Assembly: GCA_045807745.1 (NCBI GenBank)
Contig: JBJMGT010000035.1
Span: 62,001 to 126,000, forward strand
Length of the DNA stretch: 64,000 nucleotides
Source of the DNA: QHXQ01 sp045807745
GTDB lineage: Bacteria > Acidobacteriota > Blastocatellia > Pyrinomonadales > Pyrinomonadaceae
Direction: 5' to 3'
Both the position numbers and the translations under genes were made by a program. Of the stretch, positions 58,201 to 64,000 are shown one piece after another. The stretch's first letter is position 1, and each line of letters starts with the position of its first letter. Below the pieces are notes generated by a model that was given only the letters and a program-made list of their open reading frames with translations, was not told the DNA's origin and made no database searches.

Positions 58201-58714
58201 ACCGAACGCTTTAGTTGCGCGCGGGCAGACTCTCACACTCCCGGCCGGCAAGTACACGCGGCTCTACCTGCTTGCGGCCGCGGCGGCCGCGGACGAGCGC
58301 GCCACTTTCCGCGTCGGCGCGAAGCCCGTCGAGTTAACGATCCAACAGTGGGGCGGTTTCATCGGCCAGTGGGATGATCGCCAATGGCAGCCGAAGGAAG
58401 TGCCGGCGCGCAACGCAGGCGGGCAGCCCCGCCTCGATCCTTACGCCGAGCTGGTGGGCATCAAGCCGGGCTTCATCAAACGCGCGCCCATCGCGTGGTT
58501 CGCTTCACACCAGCACACCGCCGCTGGCGCGAGCGAGCCGTATGCTTATTCTTACCTGTTCGCTTATGAACTTGAATTGCCGCCCGGCGCGCGGACGTTG
58601 ACGCTTCCTGTCAACGATAAGCTGCGCATCATGGCCATCACCGTCTCGGACGAAGGCGCGCAAGTCCGCCCAGCCCGGCCGCTCTACGATACGTTAGTGC
58701 GGAGCAGTCAGTAA
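55277..58714 (+). CDS. Exported glycoside hydrolase family 38 alpha-mannosidase
   Basis: An 1145-residue GH38 enzyme with a signal peptide (LFFILTVAVLAGRASAQ) and ribosome site AGGAGAG. Zinc ligands: HLDTQW (His46, Asp48). The nucleophile Asp159 lies in MLPDCFGFPASLPS. The three-helix bundle is near residue 380 (ERASVAAAWLG...LARLNNAWTLVMGGQFHDVLPGTA), and the C-terminal beta-sandwich follows, ending with an unusual tail after residue ~960. Removes alpha-mannosyl residues, probably from glycans or glycoproteins in the periplasm. A second GH38 gene starts at 63677. Confidence 0.94.
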   Translation: MHIIVRQSLFFILTVAVLAGRASAQSTTTAPDLSKEPTLYVVGYAHLDTQWRWEYPQVINEFLPKTMHDNFAQFEKYPRYTFNFTGANRYRMMKEYWPEDYARLKTYVAAGRWFPAGSSMEEGDVNSPSAESIIRQILYGTQYFRRDFGRTSAEYMLPDCFGFPASLPSILAHMGLKGFSTQKLVWGSAAPVGGPSSPEQTPVGIPFNVGFWEGLDGRGVVAAFNPGDYGSNIREDYSKSPPASAANPAVRYTPVDWPQRIARNGAATGLFTDYKYFGTGDTGGAPREFSTKLLNAIVSRGMTVLPPPPPGNPPVDLSGMPVKVGDGPVHVLSATAEQMFLDIKPEQAARLPRYKGDLLLTNHSAGSISSETYQKRWNRQNELLADAAERASVAAAWLGARPYPLARLNNAWTLVMGGQFHDVLPGTATPKAFEFSWNDDVIAMNQFAGVLTSATEGVASGLNTQTRGAAVVVYNPLNVAREDVVEASVALPGDAPQAVRVISPEGREVPAQLLGTDGARAHVLFLADMPSVAYAVYDVQAAAAPTSAATPLKVDESSLENARYRVRLDEHGDVASIYDKAVNKELLAAPARLGIQTEHPHDWPAWNMDWADQQKPPRAYVSGPARVRVVERGPVRVAVEVERETEGSKFVQTIRLSAGGAGERVEFGNVIDWHTEAAALKATFPLTATNRQATYNWDVGTIERATNDERKFEVPSHQWFDLTDKNGAYGVTVLSDCKNASDKPDDNTLRLTLLYTPGLGTGNGRDYHDQTSQDWGHHEFTYGLAGHAGDWRAGRTDWQAQRLNQPLIAFESPRHTGALGRSLSLLRVNNDRVRVLALKRAEESDEVIVRLVELDGKPARDVRVSFAGAVSAAHEVNGQEQPVGAATVARGALVTELGPYQLRTFALKLAPARVHLRAPQSQPIALPYDLNAASAHHAPSAAAFDTAGHSLPAEMLPRELAYAGIRFKLATTAEQPNALVARGQTLTLPAGKYTRLYLLAAAAAADERATFRVGAKPVELTIQQWGGFIGQWDDRQWQPKEVPARNAGGQPRLDPYAELVGIKPGFIKRAPIAWFASHQHTAAGASEPYAYSYLFAYELELPPGARTLTLPVNDKLRIMAITVSDEGAQVRPARPLYDTLVRSSQ

Positions 58715-58778
58715 GAAGCGCGGCGCAGTTATAAGATATTGAGTCGAAGCTTAGCCGCTGACCTTCGATGAGCGAGAC

Positions 58779-60128
58779 TCAGGCGCGCAGATATTCTTCG
58801 TAACTGGCGACGGCTTGCAGGGCGCGACCGTAAAAATCCGCGCTGCCGAAGTTGCCCGACTTGAGGACGACGGGCAGGCGAAACCGGCCCAGCGAGAAGC
58901 ACAGCGGCACGCCCGGCTCGATGTTGCGCCCGACGCGCAGCGCGCCGAACGAAAGGCTTCGGCACAGCGCCCCGGCTGTCTCGCCGCCCGCCGCGATGAG
59001 ACCGGCCGCCCTCTGCTCAGATAGAACTTCGCGCGCCACATCGGCCAAAGCGTAAGCCAACGCTTCGCCGAGCGCCGGCACGGACAGTCCGCGCTCTGCG
59101 CCCCAAGCCTGTATCTGCTGCACCTCGTCAGCCGTGCCCGACGCGGTTAACAGACAATGCCGGCCGGCCGCCAACTCGCGCCGCGCGCGTGCGACAAGTT
59201 GCGCGCGATCCAATGCATCAGTTAGCAAGTCGGGCGGGTCGATCCGGATAATCGACCCGCCCTGCGCGACGAGCCATTCGTTCTGCCTGAGCGTCGCGGT
59301 CGAGCAACTGCCGGCCACGATCAGACAGCCGCACGCCTGAGTCACCGGGACAGGCAACGGCAGTGGTGCAGCATGCTCCGCGATCAGCCCGCGCGCGCGC
59401 CAGAGCGCCGGCATCTTTATACCGAACGCGGAACTGCCGGTGATAAGGCGCAAGCCCTCGACCGCGCGACAAATGTTATCGAGATGCACGTCGTGCAAAC
59501 AGTCAACAAGCGCGATGCCCACACCCTGCGCGCGTAAGTCCGCGAAGCATGCTTGCAGCGCCGCCGCACCAGCCTCGACAACTTCATACGACGCCAGTCC
59601 GACTTTGCGCTCCGTCTGTTGGCCGAGCAGATCGACTAAGTTCGGGTTGGTCATCGGCGTGAGCGGATGCTGGCGCATCGCGGAGTCGCTTAGCAGTTGC
59701 CCGTTAACGAAATGATAACCGCGATATGTGGTGCGACCGTTGACGGGGAGCGCGGGCAGCGCGACGGTGAACTCTTCGTGCAACTCCGCGAGCGCCGCAT
59801 CAATCATCGGGCCGATGTTGCCTGCGGGCGTAGAGTCAAAGGTGCTGCAATACTTGATCTGGATCGTGTGCGGTTGGCGCGCTTGTAACAGTTTGAGGGC
59901 CGCGCGTGTGCGCTCGCGCGCCATGGCGGGCACGAGGTTGCGCGTGCCCTCGGCCATGACGACCGCGTGCTGCCCGCGACTCCACTCCATGAATTGCTCG
60001 GCGGCCGGCAGGTCGATGATGAGCAGCGTGCGCAGGCCCTCGTCCGCCAGCATGCCGGCCAGATCGCTTGCGCCCGTGTCGTCGTCCGCCACGGCTGCGA
60101 ATACCAGTCTGTCCAACGCTTCAGTCAT
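58779..60128 (-). CDS. Four-carbon acid sugar kinase family protein (DUF1537, OtnK-like)
   Basis: A 449-residue kinase: VAADDDTGASDLAGMLADEGLRTL (N-terminal substrate-binding motif ADDxTGA), IKYCSTFDSTPAGNIGP, and C-terminal ATP part with LIAAGGETAGALCRSL and LKSGNFGSADFYGRAL. The family phosphorylates acid sugars such as erythronate, threonate or otnolactone-derived acids. It lies next to a racemase-fold gene on the same strand and within the sugar gene cluster. Confidence 0.9.
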   Translation of the reverse strand: MTEALDRLVFAAVADDDTGASDLAGMLADEGLRTLLIIDLPAAEQFMEWSRGQHAVVMAEGTRNLVPAMARERTRAALKLLQARQPHTIQIKYCSTFDSTPAGNIGPMIDAALAELHEEFTVALPALPVNGRTTYRGYHFVNGQLLSDSAMRQHPLTPMTNPNLVDLLGQQTERKVGLASYEVVEAGAAALQACFADLRAQGVGIALVDCLHDVHLDNICRAVEGLRLITGSSAFGIKMPALWRARGLIAEHAAPLPLPVPVTQACGCLIVAGSCSTATLRQNEWLVAQGGSIIRIDPPDLLTDALDRAQLVARARRELAAGRHCLLTASGTADEVQQIQAWGAERGLSVPALGEALAYALADVAREVLSEQRAAGLIAAGGETAGALCRSLSFGALRVGRNIEPGVPLCFSLGRFRLPVVLKSGNFGSADFYGRALQAVASYEEYLRA

Positions 60129-60167
60129 GCGGGAGGCGGCGTCGCTGCCGCCGCTTGCGTGCGTGCT

Positions 60168-60839
60168 TCAACGGTGCTTCTCAAGCTGGGCGCGGACGGC
60201 CGCCAGACTGGTGTGCAGGCTGGAGAGCACCGGCACTTCGGTCACGCTTGCGAGGCGTGGCAGCGTGCGTGCCATCGAGACCTGCGCGAGTACGATGGTT
60301 GACACATCCTGTTGCGCCAGACGTCCGACGGCGGCCGTTAACAGTTCGTCATGCAGCGCCGTATCGTTCGTAAGCAGCGCATCGTAAGCCGCGGGCGCGA
60401 CCTCTTCGACGATCTCAACCTCAACCCCGGCTTCGGCGGCGGCGTGACCGAGCAGCCGGCGCGTCGGCCCGAGCGTCGGTGGGAAGGTGGCAGCGATGCC
60501 GACGCGGCGGCCCGCGCGCACCGCCTGCTGCATCATTGGGTAATCGATCTTCACGATGGGCACGCCCGCCCGCGCGCCCAAATCCGTGACCATCTCCAAC
60601 GGCACGGACGAGCAGGTGACGAGCGCAAGCTCCGCGCGGTAGGTCTCGATAGCGACGCTTAGCATTCCTGCGAGCCGCGCGCGCGTCGTGGCAAAGCTTT
60701 GCGCCGCGAGCAGGCGCAGCAGCCCGTCGTCGAGCAGGTTGGTGATCTCCAACTCCGGCGCGGCGGCGCTGTAGAACTGCATCAGCGGCCCGACCGCCGG
60801 CGGCGAAGTGTGTATGAAGGCGACTCTTCTTTTATCCAT
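60168..60839 (-). CDS. Asp/Glu/hydantoin racemase-fold protein
   Basis: A 223-residue protein of the racemase superfamily. The first catalytic cysteine is present in LALVTCSSVPLEM; at the second position, where most family members have a Cys in a GCT motif, this protein reads VLAQVSMARTLP. It could therefore be a one-cysteine lyase or isomerase type. Next to the DUF1537 kinase (39 bp apart), it may act on the same acid-sugar pathway. Confidence 0.8.
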   Translation of the reverse strand: MDKRRVAFIHTSPPAVGPLMQFYSAAAPELEITNLLDDGLLRLLAAQSFATTRARLAGMLSVAIETYRAELALVTCSSVPLEMVTDLGARAGVPIVKIDYPMMQQAVRAGRRVGIAATFPPTLGPTRRLLGHAAAEAGVEVEIVEEVAPAAYDALLTNDTALHDELLTAAVGRLAQQDVSTIVLAQVSMARTLPRLASVTEVPVLSSLHTSLAAVRAQLEKHR

Positions 60840-61004
60840 GTTCGTCGCGCGCGATTATACCCGGCACTGCGGCAGCCGCAAGACGCGTCATCTCTCAAGC
60901 TCGAATTAAACTACGCTGCGTCCGCAAGTTATTTTTGACATCTGCTGGCCTTTGTGATTTTCTATCGGCTCTTTCCACCCTGTTGAAAGGTCTAACCGCG
61001 CTAT

Positions 61005-61967
61005 ATGAAAAGATTGATTCGCGTCCTCTGTCTGTGCGTGCTGGTCGCGTCGCTCGCATCTTTGCTCGGCTGCAACACAGGCAATGGGCCGGGCAGCACT
61101 TTAGGTCCCGCCGGGGGCAAGCGCATCGGCGTGACGCTCCTGACGCGTGAGCACCAGTTCTATCGCGATCTGGAAGCGGGCTTGCAGGACGCCGCCGCCA
61201 AGCAGGGCTATCAACTCACGATCACATCGGGCGACTTCGATCTCGCCAAACAACAATCGCAGATCGACAACTTCGTCGTGCAGCACATGGACGCGATCAT
61301 CGTCTGCCCCGCCGACTCGAAGGGCATCGCCCCCGCCATCGAACAGGCGAACGCGGCCGGCATTCCGGTCTTCACCGCCGACATCGCGGCGCAGGGCGCG
61401 CACGTCGTCTCGCACGTCGCGTCGGACAATCTCGCGGGCGGGCGACTCGCGGGCGAGTTCATCGCGCGCGCCATCGGCGATCAAGGGACAGTCGGCATCA
61501 TCGGCCAACAGGAGGTGCAGACGGGCCTAGATCGCGAAAACGGTTGCAAGGAAGAGTTGGCCAAGCACCCGAACATCAAGGTCGTCGCGGTCTTGAACGG
61601 CGGCGGCGTGCGCGACCGCGCGTTGAAAGCGGCCGACGACATGCTGCAAGGCAACCCCGGTCTCAAAGCCATCTTCGGCATCAACGACGATTCCGCGCTC
61701 GGCGCGATGTCGGCGGCCGAAGCGCGCGGGCGCAACGATCTGGTGATCGTCGGCTACGACGCCACGCCCGAAGCCGTCAAGGCCATCCAGCGCGGCAGTC
61801 AACTCAAGGCGGACGTGGCGCAGCAGCCGCGCGACCTTGGCGCAAAGACCATCGAAGTCATCCACACGCACTTCACGGGCGGGCAAGTGCCGCCGAGCAT
61901 CGCCGTGCCCGTTAAGATCGTGGACGCGAACTCGTTGAAAGCGGCGGGCGGCGCGCCCGCGCAGTAG
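61005..61967 (+). CDS. Sugar ABC transporter substrate-binding lipoprotein (RbsB/Peripla_BP_4-like)
   Basis: A 320-residue periplasmic-binding-protein-1-like lipoprotein: lipobox SLLGCN, then IGVTLLTREHQFYRDLEAGLQDAA, DAIIVCPADSKGIAPAIEQANAAGIPVFT, and GIIGQQEVQTGLDRENG, typical of ribose/monosaccharide binders. The permease gene follows by 23 bp on the same strand. Confidence 0.93.
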   Translation: MKRLIRVLCLCVLVASLASLLGCNTGNGPGSTLGPAGGKRIGVTLLTREHQFYRDLEAGLQDAAAKQGYQLTITSGDFDLAKQQSQIDNFVVQHMDAIIVCPADSKGIAPAIEQANAAGIPVFTADIAAQGAHVVSHVASDNLAGGRLAGEFIARAIGDQGTVGIIGQQEVQTGLDRENGCKEELAKHPNIKVVAVLNGGGVRDRALKAADDMLQGNPGLKAIFGINDDSALGAMSAAEARGRNDLVIVGYDATPEAVKAIQRGSQLKADVAQQPRDLGAKTIEVIHTHFTGGQVPPSIAVPVKIVDANSLKAAGGAPAQ

Positions 61968-61990
61968 CCGCCCGATCAGGTTGCAGCTAA

Positions 61991-62989
61991 ATGAGCGAAG
62001 TCGTCACGGATGAGACGAGTAGCACGCGCTTGCGCTGGTTGAATTGGCAGCGCATGGCGGAGTACGTGATCGTCGTCGCCATCATCATCGAGGCGATTGT
62101 ATTCGCAGTCGTCGCGCCGCAGTTCTTCTCCGTCCCAAATCTCGTCAACGTCGCGCTGAGCATCGCCATCACAGGGATCATGGCGGTCGGGATGACGTGC
62201 GTGATCCTGACCGGTGGGATCGATCTCTCGGTCGGCTCGGTGGCGGCGCTCGCCGGCGTGGTGGCGGCGATGATCGCGGCGCGCGGTGGCGGCAGCAGTG
62301 CAGTGCTCGTCGGCGGCTTGGTCGCTATCTGTATCGGTCTCACGGTCGGACTTTTTAACGGCGCGATGGTGGCGCAGTTTCGTGTGCCGCCGTTCGTCAC
62401 GACCTTGGCGATGCTGACGATCTGTCGCGGTCTCGCCTACGTCATCACGGGCGGGCGCTCCTTCGCTGACTTGCCCGCGAGCTTCATGTTCATCGGCCGC
62501 GCACGTCTGTTGGGCATCCCTGTGCCTGTGCTCGTGATGTTTGCCGTCTTCGCCGTCGGCTGGTTCGTGCTGACGCGGATGACGTTCGGGCGTTACGTCT
62601 ACGCGCTCGGCGGCAACCGCGAGGCGACGTTCCTCGCAGGCATCAACACAAAGCGCGTGCTGCTTTTGACCTACGTGTTGAACGGCCTGCTGGTGGGTCT
62701 GGCCGGCTGGGTGCTGTCGTCGCGCTTGGGCGCGGGCGTGCCGAACGCGGGGTTGCAATACGAGTTGGACGTGATCGCGGCGGTGGTCGTCGGCGGTACG
62801 TCTCTGACGGGCGGGCGCGGCAGCGTCATCGGCACGTTCTGGGGCGCGGTCTTCATCGGCGTCTTGAACAACGGATTGAATCTGGCCGGCGTCGATCCAT
62901 ACATACAAAAGATCGCGCTCGGCGTCGTCCTGCTGCTCGCGGTGCTCGCCGATCAGGCCAGCAAAGCGCGGGGCAGTCTCAAGGCCTGA
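61991..62989 (+). CDS. Sugar ABC transporter permease (RbsC-like)
   Basis: A 332-residue inner-membrane permease with about eight to ten hydrophobic helices (YVIVVAIIIEAIVFAVVAPQFF, IAITGIMAVGMTCVILTGGIDLSVGSVAALAGVVAAMIAA, and more). The signatures GGIDLSVGS and GGNREATFLAGI are typical of monosaccharide permeases. The partner ATPase (RbsA-like) is absent here; the isomerase gene gmhA follows instead. The expected ATPase may be elsewhere in the genome. Confidence 0.93.
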   Translation: MSEVVTDETSSTRLRWLNWQRMAEYVIVVAIIIEAIVFAVVAPQFFSVPNLVNVALSIAITGIMAVGMTCVILTGGIDLSVGSVAALAGVVAAMIAARGGGSSAVLVGGLVAICIGLTVGLFNGAMVAQFRVPPFVTTLAMLTICRGLAYVITGGRSFADLPASFMFIGRARLLGIPVPVLVMFAVFAVGWFVLTRMTFGRYVYALGGNREATFLAGINTKRVLLLTYVLNGLLVGLAGWVLSSRLGAGVPNAGLQYELDVIAAVVVGGTSLTGGRGSVIGTFWGAVFIGVLNNGLNLAGVDPYIQKIALGVVLLLAVLADQASKARGSLKA

Positions 62990-63104
62990 CCGGACGACAG
63001 CGCGGCCGAACAACGTTGCTACCTTAACAATCGTCCCGCTCGCGGAGCAGCATACCCGATGTGTATATTGTGTCGCATACTCCCGGCTAAGTCTTGAGGC
63101 AGAG

Positions 63105-63680
63105 ATGGAAGCAGAGCGCATCGCCGCACACTTCGCCGCGCATCAGCGTGTGATCGAATCATGCGCCGCGCAGTTGCACGGGCAAGCAGCAGAGGTCGCG
63201 CGCGTTTTGATTGACGCCTTGCGCGCTGGCCATAAGGTCATCGCCTTTGGTAACGGCGGCAGTGCGGCGCAGGCGAGCCATCTGGTCGGCGAGTTGTTGG
63301 GGCGGTTTCAGATGACGCGCCAGCCGTTCCCGGCCGTTGTGCTGTCGAGCGATCCCGGCACAGTCACGTGCATCGCCAACGACTTCGGCTACGACGCGCT
63401 ATTTGAGCGGCAGGCGCAAGCACTCGCCGAAAGCGGCGACGTGGCCTTCGGCTTCACGACGAGCGGGCGCTCGGAGAACGTGCGGCGCGGCCTCCTTGCG
63501 GCCAAAGCGCGCGGCGCGACGACGGTCGCGGTCGTGGGCGGCGCAGGTCTCGTTAATGGTACGGCCGATCATGTCCTCGCCGTGCCGAGCGATGTGACGG
63601 CGCACGTGCAGGAAGTTCATCTAATGCTCTTGCATGTGTGGTGCATTTTGGTCGACGAGGCGTTGGGGCAAGAGGTTTGA
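63105..63680 (+). CDS. gmhA: SIS-domain isomerase, phosphoheptose isomerase-like
   Basis: A 191-residue GmhA-type protein: ARVLIDALRAGHKVIAFGNGGSAAQASHLVGELLGRF (SIS substrate-binding GNGGSA loop), SSDPGTVTCIANDFGYDALFERQAQAL, GFTTSGRSENVRRGL, and the C-terminal HxxH-like AHVQEVHLMLLHVW. It isomerises sedoheptulose-7-phosphate for heptose synthesis, or in this cluster may act on a related sugar phosphate. The next gene's TTG start overlaps its stop (TTTGA). Confidence 0.85.
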   Translation: MEAERIAAHFAAHQRVIESCAAQLHGQAAEVARVLIDALRAGHKVIAFGNGGSAAQASHLVGELLGRFQMTRQPFPAVVLSSDPGTVTCIANDFGYDALFERQAQALAESGDVAFGFTTSGRSENVRRGLLAAKARGATTVAVVGGAGLVNGTADHVLAVPSDVTAHVQEVHLMLLHVWCILVDEALGQEV

Positions 63681-64000
63681 GTAAAACGTTGAGCAGGGCA
63701 GAGCGCGCAGGGCTGACGGACGAAGCGCGCCCGGCGGCGCAAGAGGACTTATCGCGCCGGCAGTTTTTAATCACCGGCGCGGCGGCTTTGGGCGCGCTCA
63801 GTGCGGCCGGGCTGCCGACGCTCGGGCAAGCGCCGAACGCGCAGCGCAAGGTGCTGCACATCATCGGCTACTCGCACATCGATGCGGCGTGGCTATGGCC
63901 TTGGCGCGATGGCTCGAACGTGGCACTCACGACGTTTCGCAGCGCGCTCGATCGTATGACGGAGACACCCGGCTTTCGTTATTGTCATTCGTCGGCCGCG
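63677..64000 (+). CDS. GH38 alpha-mannosidase with twin-arginine leader, partial
   Basis: Only the first ~108 codons are in the window; the stop lies beyond base 64000. The reading frame begins at TTG 63677, which overlaps the stop of gmhA; another TTG is at 63689. A twin-arginine leader, LSRRQFLITGAAALGALSAAG, implies export by Tat as a folded protein. The start of the GH38 domain follows: KVLHIIGYSHIDAAWLWPWRDG, with the zinc-binding His and Asp. It is a different subgroup from the Sec-exported GH38 at 55277. Confidence 0.85.
   Translation, partial: MSKTLSRAERAGLTDEARPAAQEDLSRRQFLITGAAALGALSAAGLPTLGQAPNAQRKVLHIIGYSHIDAAWLWPWRDGSNVALTTFRSALDRMTETPGFRYCHSSAA

Noticed and set aside
61976..63121. 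381-codon minus-strand frame over the ABC permease
   Set aside because: His/Arg/Asp-rich antisense product of a GC-rich membrane protein gene; the plus strand carries a clear RbsC-like permease.

Overview
The window is GC-rich, almost fully coding DNA from a bacterium. The gene content points to the phylum Acidobacteriota, probably the class Blastocatellia. The evidence is a VWFA-related protein of the acidobacterial type, a TIGR02999-type ECF sigma factor beside a Ser/Thr kinase with a TolB/WD40-like propeller, a giant secreted FG-GAP / carboxypeptidase-regulatory / Calx-beta / DUF4214 protein, and WG-repeat and other small secreted proteins. The placement is by recognition of families, not by a marker gene. 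No rRNA, tRNA, CRISPR array, transposase or integrase was found.

Layout. 1-8.4 kb: partial speA; glnA behind an exact TTGACA-16-TATAAT promoter; a secreted subtilisin; glnE, the adenylyltransferase expected to control GlnA; a small zinc-ribbon protein. 8.6-18.2 kb: a 2088-residue secreted repeat protein, several small proteins, and a chagasin-type (I42) cysteine protease inhibitor convergent with a papain-like protease. 18.3-22.9 kb: housekeeping genes gatA, gatC, a DciA-like gene and maf, then a thioredoxin-fold protein without its CXXC and a MocA-like nucleotidyltransferase. 22.9-28.6 kb: a molybdenum hydroxylase/reductase locus whose FAD subunit has the exact four-cysteine spacing of 4-hydroxybenzoyl-CoA reductase HcrB. 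Between its molybdenum and FAD subunits lies an AT-richer cassette of five small genes (nucleotidyl cyclase, HicB-like protein, DUF4926, DUF6883 and an unknown). 28.7-39.3 kb: GNAT, TonB_C protein, panC, panB, folK, kinase, ECF sigma and secreted proteins. 39.6-46 kb: an AlbA_2/ATPase protein, then a two-gene SIR2 + STAND-NTPase/WD40 operon, the strongest candidate for an undescribed conflict or defence system. 46-54 kb: secreted and envelope proteins, a D12 DNA adenine methylase overlapping an Asp/Asn beta-hydroxylase, and a divergent sulfotransferase. 54.3-64 kb: a nitrilase and a sugar-use cluster with two GH38 alpha-mannosidases, a DUF1537 acid-sugar kinase, a racemase-fold protein, a sugar-binding lipoprotein, an ABC permease without its ATPase, and a GmhA-like isomerase.

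The SIR2/STAND pair. Gene one joins the N-terminal half of a degenerate trypsin-like domain to a SIR2 NADase-type domain. Gene two overlaps it by 4 nt and encodes a STAND NTPase, one transmembrane helix, a long coiled coil, a WD40 propeller and a novel C-terminal domain. The positive-inside rule places the NTPase in the cytosol and the propeller outside the membrane. This suggests an envelope sensor controlling NAD+ depletion. The operon lies between two oppositely oriented short tandem repeat tracts.

Intergenic DNA. Many gaps hold hairpins built from short (about 7-9 bp) imperfect tandem repeats. At least six unrelated unit motifs occur, but the architecture is the same in each. They resemble the STRR repeats of cyanobacteria and sometimes supply stop codons. 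A second family is a palindrome around GGGAGCGCGGGCATCCTGCC, found downstream of glnA and as an inverted pair near 39.4 kb.
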